Assembly (NCBI GenBank): GCA_918026815.1
Contig: CAKJVC010000061.1
Coordinates: forward strand, 248,001 to 312,000
Source: Chalara sp. BL73
Taxonomy: Eukaryota > Ascomycota > Leotiomycetes > Helotiales
Length of the DNA stretch: 64,000 nucleotides
Reading direction: 5' to 3'
Part shown: piece by piece, positions 13,236-24,996 of the stretch
Position numbering within the stretch: the stretch's first letter is position 1
Layout: every line of letters starts with the position of its first letter
Position numbers and translations under genes: made by a program
The notes under the pieces: model-generated
The model's input: only the letters and a program-made list of their open reading frames with translations
Databases searched by the model: none
What the model was told of the DNA's origin: nothing

Positions 13236-16163
13236 TTAGAAAATCGAGTTAACAACCTTGCCACCAACTATTGGTGCGTTAGTGTATAGTTCCACTGATG
13301 GAAGAGCTGTACTTACGGGTAGCACCAGCACCGAAGATTGCTGCGTTGCCAAGTTTCTTTCCGAACTTCTTACCCATTTCCTCACCTTTGCCAGGTTTGC
13401 TTTCGCTGGGTTGCTCAGCAATTTGCATAGGTGGAACGGCGCTGTGGAATATTTAGAAAACTTCAAAGTAGACAACTTAGCAATAAGGCATGATCAAACG
13501 TTGACATTTGCTCCAAAATCCCTGAGAAATTCCTTGCAAGGGCGGAAAATCTCAAAGATAAGCAAATGGAACATGATGTAGAGTGGTTGCGTCCCAGAGG
13601 CGCTCACCCTAAGAAGAATTAGTAAAGCTCGAGCGTGCAATGGTAAAGCTACAGGCGATGAATTCCAAGCAGCAAGAGCAACTTACTATTATAAGGGTTG
13701 CTGGGTCCTGGTGGAGGTGGTCCTTGTTGTTGATAACCCTGATGAACCTGTCCAGGATAACCACCACCATATCCGCTGGCCTTCTCATTACCATAATTGT
13801 AAGAAGTGGCGTTGCCTAGAGGGGTTGGATTGGTGATGACTTGGACATAGGTCCTTGGGAAAGCGCCCTCGGAGTTGGTGCGAAGATTTCTTCCAACCCA
13901 CCAGTCGTCGTTGACAATTTTGATGACCGTAATTTCATCACCGATGTCGAAGTTGCAATCTCCAGCAGCGTGATAGGCATAAAGAGCTGTAGCACGGTGA
14001 ACCTCACCTTGAGGGGTGGATGAGTTGTTTCTGCTTGGAAGAGGAGGGGTGGCTTGATCTGGGAGGGTGTTAGATTTGGAATGATGCAATAGGGGTATAT
14101 CACTGACGGTAGGCTGGAGGTGGTTGTTGGTTGTTCAAGCTTAGGTTTCCCATAGAAGCAGTTGGAGCCGGTGCCGGAATACTAGCTGTCTGATGGACGT
14201 TAGTATCGTTGCTTGCACACACAATGTGGTAAACATAGGACTTACAGCTTTAGAACCACCATTGATGGATGACTCGTTTGGAAGAAGCTGCATGATTGCG
14301 TCGAAATCTGCATCTACGATAGCACCATTCTCAGCAAGGGTCTCAAGGTCCTGTAACTTATTAGACTCAACTTCACAACCATGGCAGGTATACGTACATT
14401 TTTGATGTTTCGAAGGCAGCGGTTATTGGCAATAATCTTGTTGCGTTCTTGAGGTGGCATGGAGGCAGCCATGATGATGGACTCGTGGTAGGCGTACTCA
14501 ATGCTCTTGCAATCAGTGCAGTTCTCGTGATCTGTGCAATTATAAATCTTTGCTGTAACCTTCTCCTCGATTTCCAGACGTTCCTTCTGCGTAAAAAATA
14601 GAATATCTGTGCGTTCAGGTTCGGATTGAGTGCGAGTCTTTGCCCCAGACGCCGATTGACCAGTAGCAAGAACCTAGAATTATAGGATTTAGCACGAATA
14701 CGGTTGATGGGATGTGTGACCTTGCAATTCAATACATACCGATTGAGCCTTGTGGTGGCGCTTGTCTTTGAGAGGATCGTCGGACAAATTGCCACCAGAA
14801 GTAGATATATCAAGGCTGCCTGGAGTTCGTAGAGCTCGTAGATGGGGGTTCAGACTCTCCGCTCCTGTATCTCCGACTCTGCTTGGTGTATCGTCGAAGG
14901 CTCTTGGGTGAGTGCTTGATGATCGTGAGCCGGATGGCAGAATGGGATGGCTGACAACGCGCGATGCAGAGGAAAGAGTGGTGCCTTTACGCCTAGCAGA
15001 ACGAGGAGTTCCTTTAAGATTGCTTGTAGCTCGCTTGGTTACGTGAAGATTGCTTTTACGAATAGAGTCGGACGCCTATTAAGAAGGATGATGTGAGTGG
15101 TGGCTCTAAAGATACAAGCAAAGTGGAAGGATCGAAATCATGCTCCCACTTGCGCATAAAGGCTCAAGTGGAGGACAGGGCTTGTGGTCTGGTAGCTGGA
15201 TACTTACTTGAGCACGAGTTAACTCTTCAATAAAGTTGTCGATATGTTCTCCAAGAGGTTCAGCGGTCGTTGTCGTCTTGATGCCAAGGCCACGGCCAAG
15301 CCCAACTGTCCGCGACTGCGCCTCAGGGTCTTGGGATTGAGAAAGCTTGTTGATATTTAGACCACCAGGCTTTCCAACCTTTCCTTGGAGCCCCGTCAAG
15401 CCCATGTCAGAGCGCTTCTTCTTGTTGAACATCTGAGCCTGTCATGGGAAAGCAAGTCAACACGGTCATATCAAAGTAGTTAGCTTGAGTAAGGACTTCC
15501 ATCGTGCTGGCAAATCTTTGGGCATTCTAGGACAGAGCTCTGACTTACCTTTCTAGCAGCATCTACCACTACGGTATCAACACCCGTTACTCCGTAGAAA
15601 TTGATTCGCATTGGCTCGTCTTCTTCTGCTTGGTTGTTGATCAGTTCGCTCAGCGCCGGAGATTCCTCAGCCTTATCGTCACCACCATAGAAATCCGTCT
15701 TCACTGGCTGCTTGGCCTCTTCCTTGTCGTCTCCCAGCCTCAAGGGCGCCGGACGCAGACCCAAAGACGCAGGACGTAAGTTCAGAGGTGCTGAATGAAT
15801 GCTTAATGATCGAGAGCGCAGACCTAAGGCTTGAGAATACTTACCTACGGTTGGAGAATTTATGCCCAAGCTTGGAGCGTCTCCTTCTTCAATGATCTTT
15901 CCCAGCCTAGTGTTGCTCTTGCCTCTCATTGATAGATCTGATCGCAATGGCGCCATTGTGTTCCAGGATGATCCTGAGGGAGTTGGCGTGTTGAAAGGTG
16001 TGTCAATAGAAGCTTCGTACTTATCGACTCTTGACTCGACTAGACCTTCTACTCCCAATGCAAGTAGAGACCGGCGTAAGGGTGGCAATGTGAACTTGCC
16101 TTCCTGAGGGTTCAGGCTTTGGGGGTTACCATCATCCTCTAGGAAAGGGTCTGTTGTGTCCAT
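13236..16163 (-). CDS. SH3-domain protein: unknown N-terminal half plus Lsb1/Pin3-like half
   Basis: The C-terminal part resembles yeast Lsb1/Pin3, small SH3 proteins that bind WASP-type actin regulators. Exons, all in phase: 16163-15549, 15438-15208, 15075-14740, 14673-14398, 14350-14246, 14189-14108, 14058-13687, possibly 13608 alone, 13441-13317 and 13267-13236. Total about 724 residues. The first 400 residues are disordered and basic or Ser-rich, with VTGVDTVVVDAARK and a block with several Cys (NCTDHENCTDCKSIEY). The Lsb-like part starts near NNRCLRNIKNDLETL. The SH3 domain follows (ATALYAYHAAGDCNFDIGDE, then NDDWWVGRN), then a Pro/Gln/Gly linker and the tail GKKLGNAAIFGAGAT ending VVNSIF. 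No stop separates the halves. Alternatively a separate transcript could start at the ATG at 14472. The exon between 13687 and 13441 is uncertain. Confidence 0.72.
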
Positions 16164-18286
16164 TATCGTTGCGTTATTGATTCTCGCTTCGGATAGGAGA
16201 TTAGACGAATACAGAGTAATGATCCCTATTTGAGAAATTGGATGTTGTATCTCCGATGAATAGAGGCTTAACGCAGATGGTAGTTGTTCTTAAAGCCGAG
16301 GATCTACTCTTGGGGTGAAATTGGCTGGATTTGATGAGAATCAACGCCGAGCAAAAATAAGAAGCTCGGCGAATTTCACCGCAAGGAGTACCGCATTTGA
16401 TACCGTCGTTTGGACACTGCACATTGGCAAGACGTAGAGATGAAAGTTAGGGAATCTTATAGACTAACTAAGACGCCTCCCGAGATGTCATGTTCGACAA
16501 GTATGGACAAATATGGACACTGGATATTTTATCTCAAGGTTTCTCGATTTTGATGCTCTACAGATTTAGAACAAACGCATATGCCTTCAAACCTGGCTCA
16601 AGGCTAGTTTCAACACGGCGAATTAAGACGGAGGCTCGTAGCCCTATCGAGCAATGGTTAAGAAGAACAGGCAAAATGAATGATAACCCTATCCTCTAAC
16701 TACCAGTCTGAGTAACTTCTTTATCCTAGGTGTGTGGTAGGTGTTCTGTCATACCGGCTCTAGAAAACACTAATTCTAGCCACAGATCGAAGTTCGGGAT
16801 TAAAGACCACACATGAGCCTACAAATCGCGTTAGTAATTGAGTCCCTTAGGCCATTGTTCGATAAGAGATCCAGCTTAGCGCTCAGGCGCTCTGAATCTA
16901 AGAACTGTTTGAAAGAGACATCTCATAAGGAGTGCTATCTGTCTATTGCCTGTGCTAAACCAGTATAGATGCTCGCTGTATGGTTCATTACACATTTACA
17001 TAGAGATAAACATGCTCATCAAATACAAGTTTTGACTATAAATGTGTTTATCATGGTCCCAATGCGTCCCAATGCGTCCCATAACTTCCAAAACCACCAG
17101 GCTTAACAAGTAAGAATCTAGGCAGACAACAAGCGTCCACAGGGCTGTCACATTCTGAGGTTCTTCTTTCGTTCGTAAAAACACACCCGCATCGCAAAAG
17201 CCCTTTCCTTGCCTGCCCGCTAAACACTTCAAGCCCCTTTCCGCTCCAACACGTCCAGCCCTCGCACACCTAAACCATAAACATCACAGCTACAACAAAA
17301 AACCGGTCAGCATCTTCTGCAGCCATCAACCCAGCTACATGCACATGCCTCTTTTTTCATCTTATGGAGCCCCGTTCTCCCTCTACATCCACGTCTGCAT
17401 GCCCCACAAAGCGAACTAGCGCTCTCGCAATACAAACTCGTTCTCTTTGATCTTCTCGCGCATGGATACACCGCAAGCTAAAGCCTCCAAGCAGCGGAAG
17501 ATACCATCATGTCTGCACGGCGAGGGCTATAAAGATGGAAACCGATGAGGTGTTCAGTCGAGCCGTGGGTATCAGTGGATGCTAGAGTGAGGAATCTTTG
17601 GCAGGAAGGTTATTGGCAGTGGTGGATGGTTGTTCTTCGGGTGCATATAGTTGTCTCTGCCCTGCTTCCTTTTCGGCCCGGTAAAGCAATATCAATAATT
17701 TTCCCTGGCGAGCTTTTAGTTGTTATTTAGGGTTATTGAAACTTTGGTCATTCTCTGCTTTTCTTGCTTAGTAGCGCTTGTCTTTGTGCAGAGTAAGTTC
17801 CGCGTAGTCCCTTGTGGTATAGTTGCATGTGTCTTGTTTACAAGCGAAATAAAAAAGACCGTGTTTGCGCTTATATTGACCGTTTAAGATCTTGTGTCAT
17901 GACAAAGAAACTTGTGAATTGGGAGGAAGAATCACTTTGTAAATGGTTCGAAAAAAAAAGCTGTGAATGACTGTCCTTACAAGAAGGGTGTGGTTTTTGT
18001 GTAGATTGCGTCAATACACTAAGTCATATTAAAAACCATTCCAGAAGTCTCAATATCACATAGATTAATAGCACTAACCATGCAGCAAATTACGATATTA
18101 CCTCGAATCACAAGCCTCTCATGCAAGTTCTGAATGACTTTTTTAACAGCCGCAACGTTCGTATTGTGAAGTAAAAAAAAGTTCAACTAGCAGTTTTCAA
18201 AGCCGCGCAGGTCTCGATGTTGTTCTGCCTGCTTAATGAGCATGCTTCACAACACCTGTTGCTTTCAAGTCCAGTGATAAAAGGAC
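16164..18286. other. 2.1 kb gene-poor stretch
   Basis: Lies upstream of the SH3 gene and downstream of the DLH gene. Only short, poorly coded ORFs were found. A small tandem repeat of a 10-mer (GTCCCAATGC, about 2.5 copies) sits at 17054-17080, and there is a poly-A run near 17950. No tRNA-like B box was recognised. It probably holds the SH3 gene promoter and intergenic DNA. Confidence 0.4.
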
Positions 18287-19278
18287 TCACAAGTGCTTTC
18301 CAAAGAAAGTCAACAATGTCTTATATCCTCGCTCGTACTCTTCCTTCACCCTTGGGTTTTCGAGATCAGAGCGTGCAGCCACTGAACAAAAATTAGCAAA
18401 CGGCAATTTCCAGAATTCGGAACACTTACGCCATCCATGAATCTGATCTTCAAAGATCTCCACATGCTTGGGGCCCGTCAAGTTCGCTTCAAACTTCTTC
18501 ACATCCTCCACAGGCTCATCCTTCGAGGCCAAAAGTGCAAGAGGGATTTTGATATCTTCAGCGTCCGAGGGGTTGACCATCGCGGGGTGAGCTTCGGCAG
18601 CGGCTGTGAAAGGAGTACCGCTGCCTGAGGTGAGAGACACGATCTTGCCGCCCCAACAGAACCCGAGGATGCCCCATGTCTTGATCTCAGGGTATTGTTT
18701 CTCGATTTCCTTCAAAATCTCTGGGACCTTGGCTGCGACTTTCGGTGGCGCTGCAACGGTCTGGAAGAATTGGCCGAGAAGCTTTCCTTTCTCCTCCGTG
18801 TCAGGTGGGTACTATTATTCTAGGGTTAGCTGCTGATTCCTGGTTTGTAACCAACCTGTTGAGCTTTTCACACAATCGCAGGGGTAGTTATGATGGCACA
18901 GGTTTCAGGATAAGAAGTGTGGTCATGGTATATTACTTACCCATGAGATATCAGCGGGGTTTCCTTCAAAGAAATCAGGAATGAAAACTTGATACTGAGC
19001 ATGGGAATCAGATGTCGAGAGGATATCAGCACCCTGAATCGTTTGAGGGAAATATCCGAAGATGTCGTAGATGACAAGGATAGCCTTAGAAGCGCTCGAT
19101 GGTCCTGTAACATCTAATTGGGCGGTAGTTAGCATTTTGAGATTAAAAGATACATCTCCCTTGGTAGCTTACATGTCTTCAAGCCTCCTATGGTCTCATA
19201 TTTGCCCTTTTGCTCATAGTCTTTGGAGACAATTGGGGGAATGCTGCAGCAAGCAGCGCTGTGTCCGTGTTGGGCCAT
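18287..19278 (-). CDS. dienelactone hydrolase family protein
   Basis: An alpha/beta-hydrolase of the DLH family. Members cleave dienelactone-like or other esters with a Cys-Asp-His triad; the true substrate here is unknown. Four exons (19278-19173, 19113-18941, 18811-18430, 18381-18287) give about 251 residues. Visible features are CCSIPPI near the N-terminus, AILVIYDIFG, DFFEGNPAD, the nucleophile elbow GFCWGGK with the Cys of the GxCxGG motif, the likely acid Asp in LLASKDEPVE, and the likely catalytic His in DQIHGW, which abuts the last junction. The last exon completes the typical AARSDLENP and the helix EEYERGYKTLLTFF. Length and order match single-domain cytosolic fungal DLH proteins. 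No signal peptide is seen. Confidence 0.92.
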
Positions 19279-19839
19279 AGTTGGTATGTTAAGTCTTTTA
19301 CAATAACTTGGATTTCGTGAATATGATAACGAAACTGATGGGCGCCTCAATGAAGAGGAGACTGTATATCTGAGTTGGAGTAAAACTTGATGTCTCATCT
19401 GTTGGAGATCGTACAGAGCCTCGGCAGGGTTGTAGGGGTAAAGGTGGGATGACGTATTAGGTATGGTTGGCTTGGCTGAAACTAGTTATTTATTTATTAA
19501 TGATTAATCGAGTTCTGACTTTGTCAGTTCTGAAACTAAAGATATGGATATGGAAAGGCATGGGAAGTGTTGATGTTGGAGGGCATGGCGTGTATGCCTT
19601 ACTCCATATGTGCTTTGATGTCTATGTGGTAATTTATCTAGGCTTGGTCTTCACTGATTCAAGCCTACTTGTGAATGGAGCATGATTTTTGTCTGTCGAG
19701 GCAACATTGCTACGCTGGTGCGCAGGATTTCCGTTATTCCTTTACTCAACGCACTCAGCGGTCAATTCTCAGCAGGGATTCCAAGTAATCTTTGGGTAGG
19801 GCCATAGATTAGATGCATTGTCTTTGGCTGGTCTCCATC
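19279..19839. other. intergenic, DLH promoter
   Basis: About 560 bp between the SET gene 3' end and the DLH start, both on the minus strand. It should contain the DLH promoter. No gene was recognised. Confidence 0.45.
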
Positions 19840-20469
19840 TCATGTCTCGATACTGTCCTCTGCCTCTTTCCTGGCTCCCCAAAACCCTTTGCCATATGAG
19901 ACCAATATCTCCTGGCCCTTCCTGATACCCTTTCCCTTTCCACTCTTGCCCTCCTTCAATACCCAGACGCCCATCCCTCGTTCTCCTCTTTTCACATCCC
20001 AGATCTCCCTGAACTCCGCATTCGGCTTGTCCCCAACACCACGATAATCATTGATGAATCTTGCTTCATTCCCAGCCATCGCAGCATCTATTCCTATTCC
20101 ATGCTCCCGGTCCAGACTTAAATCGTAATCCGAGTCCGCATGGCGATCCGGCTTTGTTGGCGATGACAGAGACGGAGCATGAACTTCCCCGATGTATTGA
20201 AGAATGAAAGCCCCAGGTTTGAGATCCTTAGCTGCAAAAAGACCTGCTTGACCGCATGCTGGATGTGAAGGTATAGAAATTGGTGCAATTTTGACAAGTG
20301 CACAAGGTCCCCTTGGCATGGACGGGGTATCAACAGCATCTTTTGGTGGTGTGCGAAGAGCCGCTATTTGAATTGGGTCAAGATCTGTAGAGAGTTTTTG
20401 TATGGCCATATATTGCAAACCGGATGGCCAATTTTTAGGCAGGATGGAAAAATCTAGCTTCTCTTTCAT
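19840..20469 (-). CDS. small SET-domain protein
   Basis: Single exon, 209 residues, starting at the ATG of MKEKLDF. Predicted lysine methyltransferase of the SET family; the target (histone or other) cannot be told. The SET core spans about residues 73-197: N-terminal strand GLFAAKDLKPGAFILQYIGE (77-96), the pseudoknot motif GNEARFINDYRG (133-144) that binds AdoMet and peptide, and the closing ILVSYGKGFW (188-197) with the catalytic Tyr in SYGKGFW. The usual NHxC is replaced by INDY, as in some fungal SET proteins. Pre-SET and post-SET Cys clusters are absent, so zinc-stabilised ends are unlikely. The product is short but complete. A Lys/Gly-rich loop (KEGKSGKGKGIRKGQ) precedes the last strand. 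Confidence 0.85.
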   Translation of the reverse strand: MKEKLDFSILPKNWPSGLQYMAIQKLSTDLDPIQIAALRTPPKDAVDTPSMPRGPCALVKIAPISIPSHPACGQAGLFAAKDLKPGAFILQYIGEVHAPSLSSPTKPDRHADSDYDLSLDREHGIGIDAAMAGNEARFINDYRGVGDKPNAEFREIWDVKRGERGMGVWVLKEGKSGKGKGIRKGQEILVSYGKGFWGARKEAEDSIET

Positions 20470-21465
20470 TATGCTCTTGTTTGTAATTTTTCATCGCCTT
20501 TGATCGCCACCAATCTGTTCAAGATCCCATTAAGAGATGCGTGAGATTTCAAGGAGATGACTAACCTCTTCGCTCATGGTCCAGTTCCTGGTTGTTTTAC
20601 TGAAATAGTAATGTGGCCTTGTCAAGGGAGTAAACGAAATGAACTCATAAAATACTTTAATAAGAACAAGAGAATGACATCTGATCGTTAACCACCACGG
20701 ATGGATTGGCTTAGAAATTTCAACAATAGCGAGGATTTTGGTGTAGAGCCCTGTCGTGGTAGTCTTTACTAAAGTTGAGCTCAGCAAGAGAGGGATGCGA
20801 GGAAGAGAATGAGGATAGATGATGGAGTGTATGCTCGTCCAATAGTCCCAAGTACCTACACAGTAGCATATATTTGAACTGACCAGATCTAATATTGTGC
20901 CTCTGAGCGAAAGATGAAGCTATCCCCAAACATCCAGAATCTGCGCGTCGTCGATGTCTGGGCACTAGCCCCCACTATATTCTGAAACTGTAATTCCATG
21001 TGTAGATCATGACGCACTTCATCAGCGTCTTGGCACTTCATCATGGGCTTTTGAAATCCCATTACATTTTGGCTTTGTGATTGGTCCTTCATAGGAGCAG
21101 GTTTTGGAAGGAGATATCTCCTGGGAATATGACGAAGGGTTGGTACTTATTAAATGTGTTATTGGTACACGAAGGAGATGTGATTGTTACAGCTGCAACG
21201 AGGCGAGTGAGGTCATACCTCCCTCAGCCTCGCCTCCCTTTCGTATAAAGCGAGCGCCACACCTTCAATACTGCTCCTTTCTTCTAATATACACATTCCT
21301 CGAGCAAAAAATAATAATTGAGTCTTGCCAAAGCTTACCTTTAGATCCATACAGTATGTAAATACACTCGAAGCTTTGGGTGGTTGCGGCAATTCCACCT
21401 GCAGCAGCCTGCTTCTCTTAACTGAAGCTAACCTCTTATAGAAAAACACAAACACAGAGAGCAAT
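20470..21465. other. head-to-head intergenic region with a likely TATA box and 5' UTR intron
   Basis: About 1 kb between the SET gene (-) and the small hydrophobic-protein gene (+). A TATAAAG at 21244-21250 lies about 215 bp upstream of the latter's ATG. A GTATGT at 21354 with a GCTAAC branch and TAG at 21439-21441 marks a probable 88 bp intron in its 5' UTR. No other gene was recognised. Confidence 0.5.
21244..21250 (+). promoter_or_regulatory. candidate TATA box
   Basis: TATAAAG upstream of the small hydrophobic-protein gene, placed so that a transcript starting about 30 bp downstream would include the 5' UTR intron at 21354-21441. Position and sequence are consistent with a core promoter, but no transcript data were available. 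Confidence 0.45.
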
Positions 21466-21839
21466 ATGCCTTCCCTCGTCTCATCTATCGAGTCATTCAT
21501 CTCCTCAATTTTTGGGGCCATTAGCGCAGCCCTCGGTTCAGTGCTCGCAATCTTTCAAGGTCTTCTCAATGCGATCCTCGGCGTCTTCCAGACCTTCCTT
21601 TCAGCGATTGGTACCGCTGTGTCTGGATTGGCGCAGACATTTGAAGGCTTGCTTAAGTTCATCCTCAGTAAGTGCTTCTCTCAAGCAATGGACCAACGTA
21701 GCATGCTCTAATGCAATTCTCAGGTAATATTCTAGTCCTCGGCGGGTTAGCAGTCCTGTTCGTCGGTTATACAGCGTATCAACAACGCAATGGTCGCTCT
21801 ATCACACAGGCTCCATCTGGAAACAAGAAGTTGAATTAG
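21466..21839 (+). CDS. small hydrophobic (membrane) protein
   Basis: Two exons, 21466-21667 and 21724-21839, with a 56 bp phase-1 intron. 105 residues. Almost the whole first exon is hydrophobic and amphipathic, with a repeating pattern (SIFGAISAALGSVLAIFQG, then NAILGVFQTFLSAIG). The second exon adds a clear transmembrane segment (ILVLGGLAVLFVGYTAY) followed by a short polar tail, TQAPSGNKKLN. No cleavable signal peptide is obvious. Small proteins of this style are common in filamentous fungi and uncharacterised. A membrane location is supported by the sequence, a function is not. The gene has a TATA box and a probable 5' UTR intron, suggesting regulated or strong expression. Confidence 0.8.
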
Positions 21840-24800
21840 GTTGCGGCGAAGGTGAAAAGGTGATTCGGGACACATCAGCAGGAGCTATGGTAATGGAGTA
21901 AGGACTTTTAATACCTGGGAATGAAAATGAAAGCGGGCTAGCGCAGGGAATGGAATCGAGTAGATAGTAATATGTTATGAATTCATGGAATTGAAGAATC
22001 GAATTGTGTCCTTACAGGTGATATTTCTAACTTACAGGGTACATTTCCAATATGTTATGAATATTGACATATTCCACTGTCCAATGGCTGTGGTATGTAT
22101 TTGCAAGTTGATACAGGCTACGTTGACATGCCGTGCTTAGATTGATGATGGTGATCTTGAACCAGGTGGCCAGATAGGTAGCATCCGAAGTGGTGAACAT
22201 CGATACCGAAAACTTGCATGTATATGCTGTATTATTTTTAAACACCTTGCGATCTGCCGCTGCCATCCAAATAAGGTTCCCCACTGCAGAGCCGTTGTGA
22301 AACTGCCGGATCCCCCCCTGAGCCACAGGTCAGAACCCGTCGTCTGAGAGAAATCGGCGCGTATGTTGTGGAATGAGAATCAAGCAGGGTTAACCTTCAA
22401 TGGTCTACGTTTAGGATAGACTTAATCTATCAGATGTTACTTGAGAGCAGAGTTAGCTGATGCGCCAGGGAGCATGGACTAAAAAGGATATGGAAGGAGG
22501 GTCTGACTAAAATTAGTCTTCCGATCCTCAGACGCTTGTGACACGACGGCGAAATTTCTCTTTGGTACAGAGCGTGCAGGGAGTACTCGGGCTACAGGTT
22601 AGTTTGTGAATATGTGGCTAGATATGTGAAATACTGCACATCGACGAGTTTGGAAAATCTTGGCGGTATTATCACTTCAAGAAATAACCACAGCACTGTG
22701 TTCTGTGCGCATAGCTTGAAATTCCGCGTTGCAGGATTGGGTCAAGTCTTTTGAATTTCCCCAGCTTGGGAATGTGATATGAAATCTCTCCACAAAAACC
22801 AACACCAAAACGGACACAAATTCCAATAAACGAAACTTTGGACATGAGGTTGGGTATGGTCACGTGCTTGAGCGATTTTCGCTATTGGAAGCCGTCAGTC
22901 CGCTCAACCTTTCAGCGGTGAAGACCATGGGGTATGATGGACGCCGTGCGGACTCATCATTAAACTTAGCTTACTCCGTAAATGCAATTGTATCTAACTC
23001 TAGCGAGGAACAGAATTGGCCACGCCCAAAAGAATGGGGGTTCCACGGCCAGCTGGCTCTAGTTATCAAAAATCTTGCAGCCAACCTATCTCATGGGAGT
23101 GGTCATGAGTCGGGTGCTGGTTTACATCGTGAAGTTGGCCGTTGAGATTTTCTGTAACAAGGTGAATAAGATGATAAGATGCATGTGGCAATTTACTGTA
23201 GGGAGGTTGGTTACCAGCACTGTTGAGGATATAAAATCGTGATCCTGAGCTTGGGTACATGGCAGAAGTCTAACAATTCGGTTGATTAACTGTAACTATC
23301 CTTGAACCTCACCAACGCAAAACTTAGCGAATTGATATTAAGGTTAGGGACGCGGTAGCATACTCGGATTCCCACCGCAATCCGCCGAATTCTTTGCATT
23401 GCATAGAGTCTCGACAGGATGAGTGCAGATGACCAGTATACATCGATGCATGGCCCTGTGGAAGCTGGAGCTTTCTCTCGAGTCTAGGATCCTTAGATCC
23501 AATGGATTCACAAGCGAGGCCGCTTATTCCTCGAAAGGGCATGCCTTGAAAGGAGGCGCAGCAGACGTTTTCCAGTGGAGGCTTCCTGGACCTCGTGGGG
23601 TTGAGATGAGATTCCAACGAACATCAGGAATTCGCGTTGCAGTAGTCACAGGCCAAGGAGAAGCACTCGCTCTGTCTGTGATGCAAGAGCCTTAATCCGA
23701 TGCTAGCCTAGTCATGCATACTGCACGGTATTTGGACAGTTCTTCATCGTATCATTCGGTGGAGGTGTTTTGCTTGGAGAAGTAGCAGCAGCATCTGATG
23801 CGGTTATTGGATTCAAATCCTTCCGTATGTTGACGGTGTATGGGACAGAATATGTGGCTAGGATGCAAGGATGCAATTGCAAGCATCTCTAGGATGGATG
23901 AGCAGTAGCTATTCTCTTATCAATGAATGATTGAAGACTCCATTGCTGCCATGGTTCTCCGGAATCTGACACAACAGCATTACCGCAGTCGTACACAAAG
24001 TATATAAGACAATATCATTCATCAGGCTTTCTGGAGAACCTTGGCTTGGTCTCTGCTGAGCACGGGAAGTGATCGGGCTGCAGTCCTCGTCTACTTGAGG
24101 CTGTGTTTTCTTGGTCGCATCCGTACTGAGAGGAAGACGCGGCGGCGTTGGCTCATCGGTGCAGTAGAGTACCTACCTATGGAGGGGGCATTTACGGGGT
24201 TGGTTGACAGACAGATGAGACGCCCGGATTCTTCCTGCTGAAAGGGTTACCTAGACTGTCCCTATGATCTATCAACATTATCTCAGCACTGGAAATCCAA
24301 AGTGACTGATCTAGCGTGTCTATGTGGTTCCCAAATAATGTGAGAGTAGACCGCTTGTTTAACAGTTGTTCGCAGGCAATTACGGTAGTAGGCTGATCCA
24401 AAGGGGGGGCGAGGGGGAGGGATCCATATTCTTTTTGTCTTGTTTCGCCATCGTGCAGTCCTTTGCGACTCTCTTACTCTCTCTCACTCTAGCTCTCTCA
24501 CTCTCTCTCCCACACGCTCCCCTCACTAGTCACTGGGCCAAGACCCGTAACCACTCTGTGCTCTCCCGCCCACCGCAGTCACTGATTTTCCCATTCAAAA
24601 CCCGTCGCACTCCCATCACACTTCTTACCCACTCTACAATAGATCTCCTGTTCCGTACGGAAACAAAGAGACGCCCTCACGCTTTGGTTGACCCGCTGCT
24701 ACAGCCGGCGCCCTTGCGGTGCAAGGCTCTTTCTTCATTTCGAAAAAATCTCCACTCATCTCTCTTCGCATCGGTCAGGCGTTGGATTGGAATCGCTTTG

Positions 24801-24996
24801 GAGTTTGCCGCATTAAATTATTGTTAGACGACGATTTTCCCCATCCAACACCAAATTTATTCCCTTTTGCGACTCGATTTATCGACTCCGCAGTCCGTTT
24901 CCAACTGCTTAACAACCGCTTCCGTTCTTGGAAACCTTTTCATTCTATCCCGGGCGCCACCAGCCGCCCATTTTTTCGAAATCTTACACCACAAAG
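21840..24996. other. 3.2 kb gene-poor stretch upstream of the copper-fist gene
   Basis: No ORF here has both an ATG and convincing composition. Those longest on either strand start with GTG or TTG or look like chance. Notable items are a G7 run followed by GA-rich sequence near 24400-24420, and a pyrimidine tract (24465-24512) made of CTCT repeats. The pyrimidine tract and the region to 24996 probably form the promoter and long 5' UTR of the copper-fist gene. Confidence 0.45.
24465..24512 (+). repeat. CT-rich pyrimidine tract
   Basis: CTCT-rich run about 500 bp upstream of the copper-fist ATG. CT tracts near the transcription start are common in strongly expressed fungal genes. The role is inferred. 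Confidence 0.6.
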
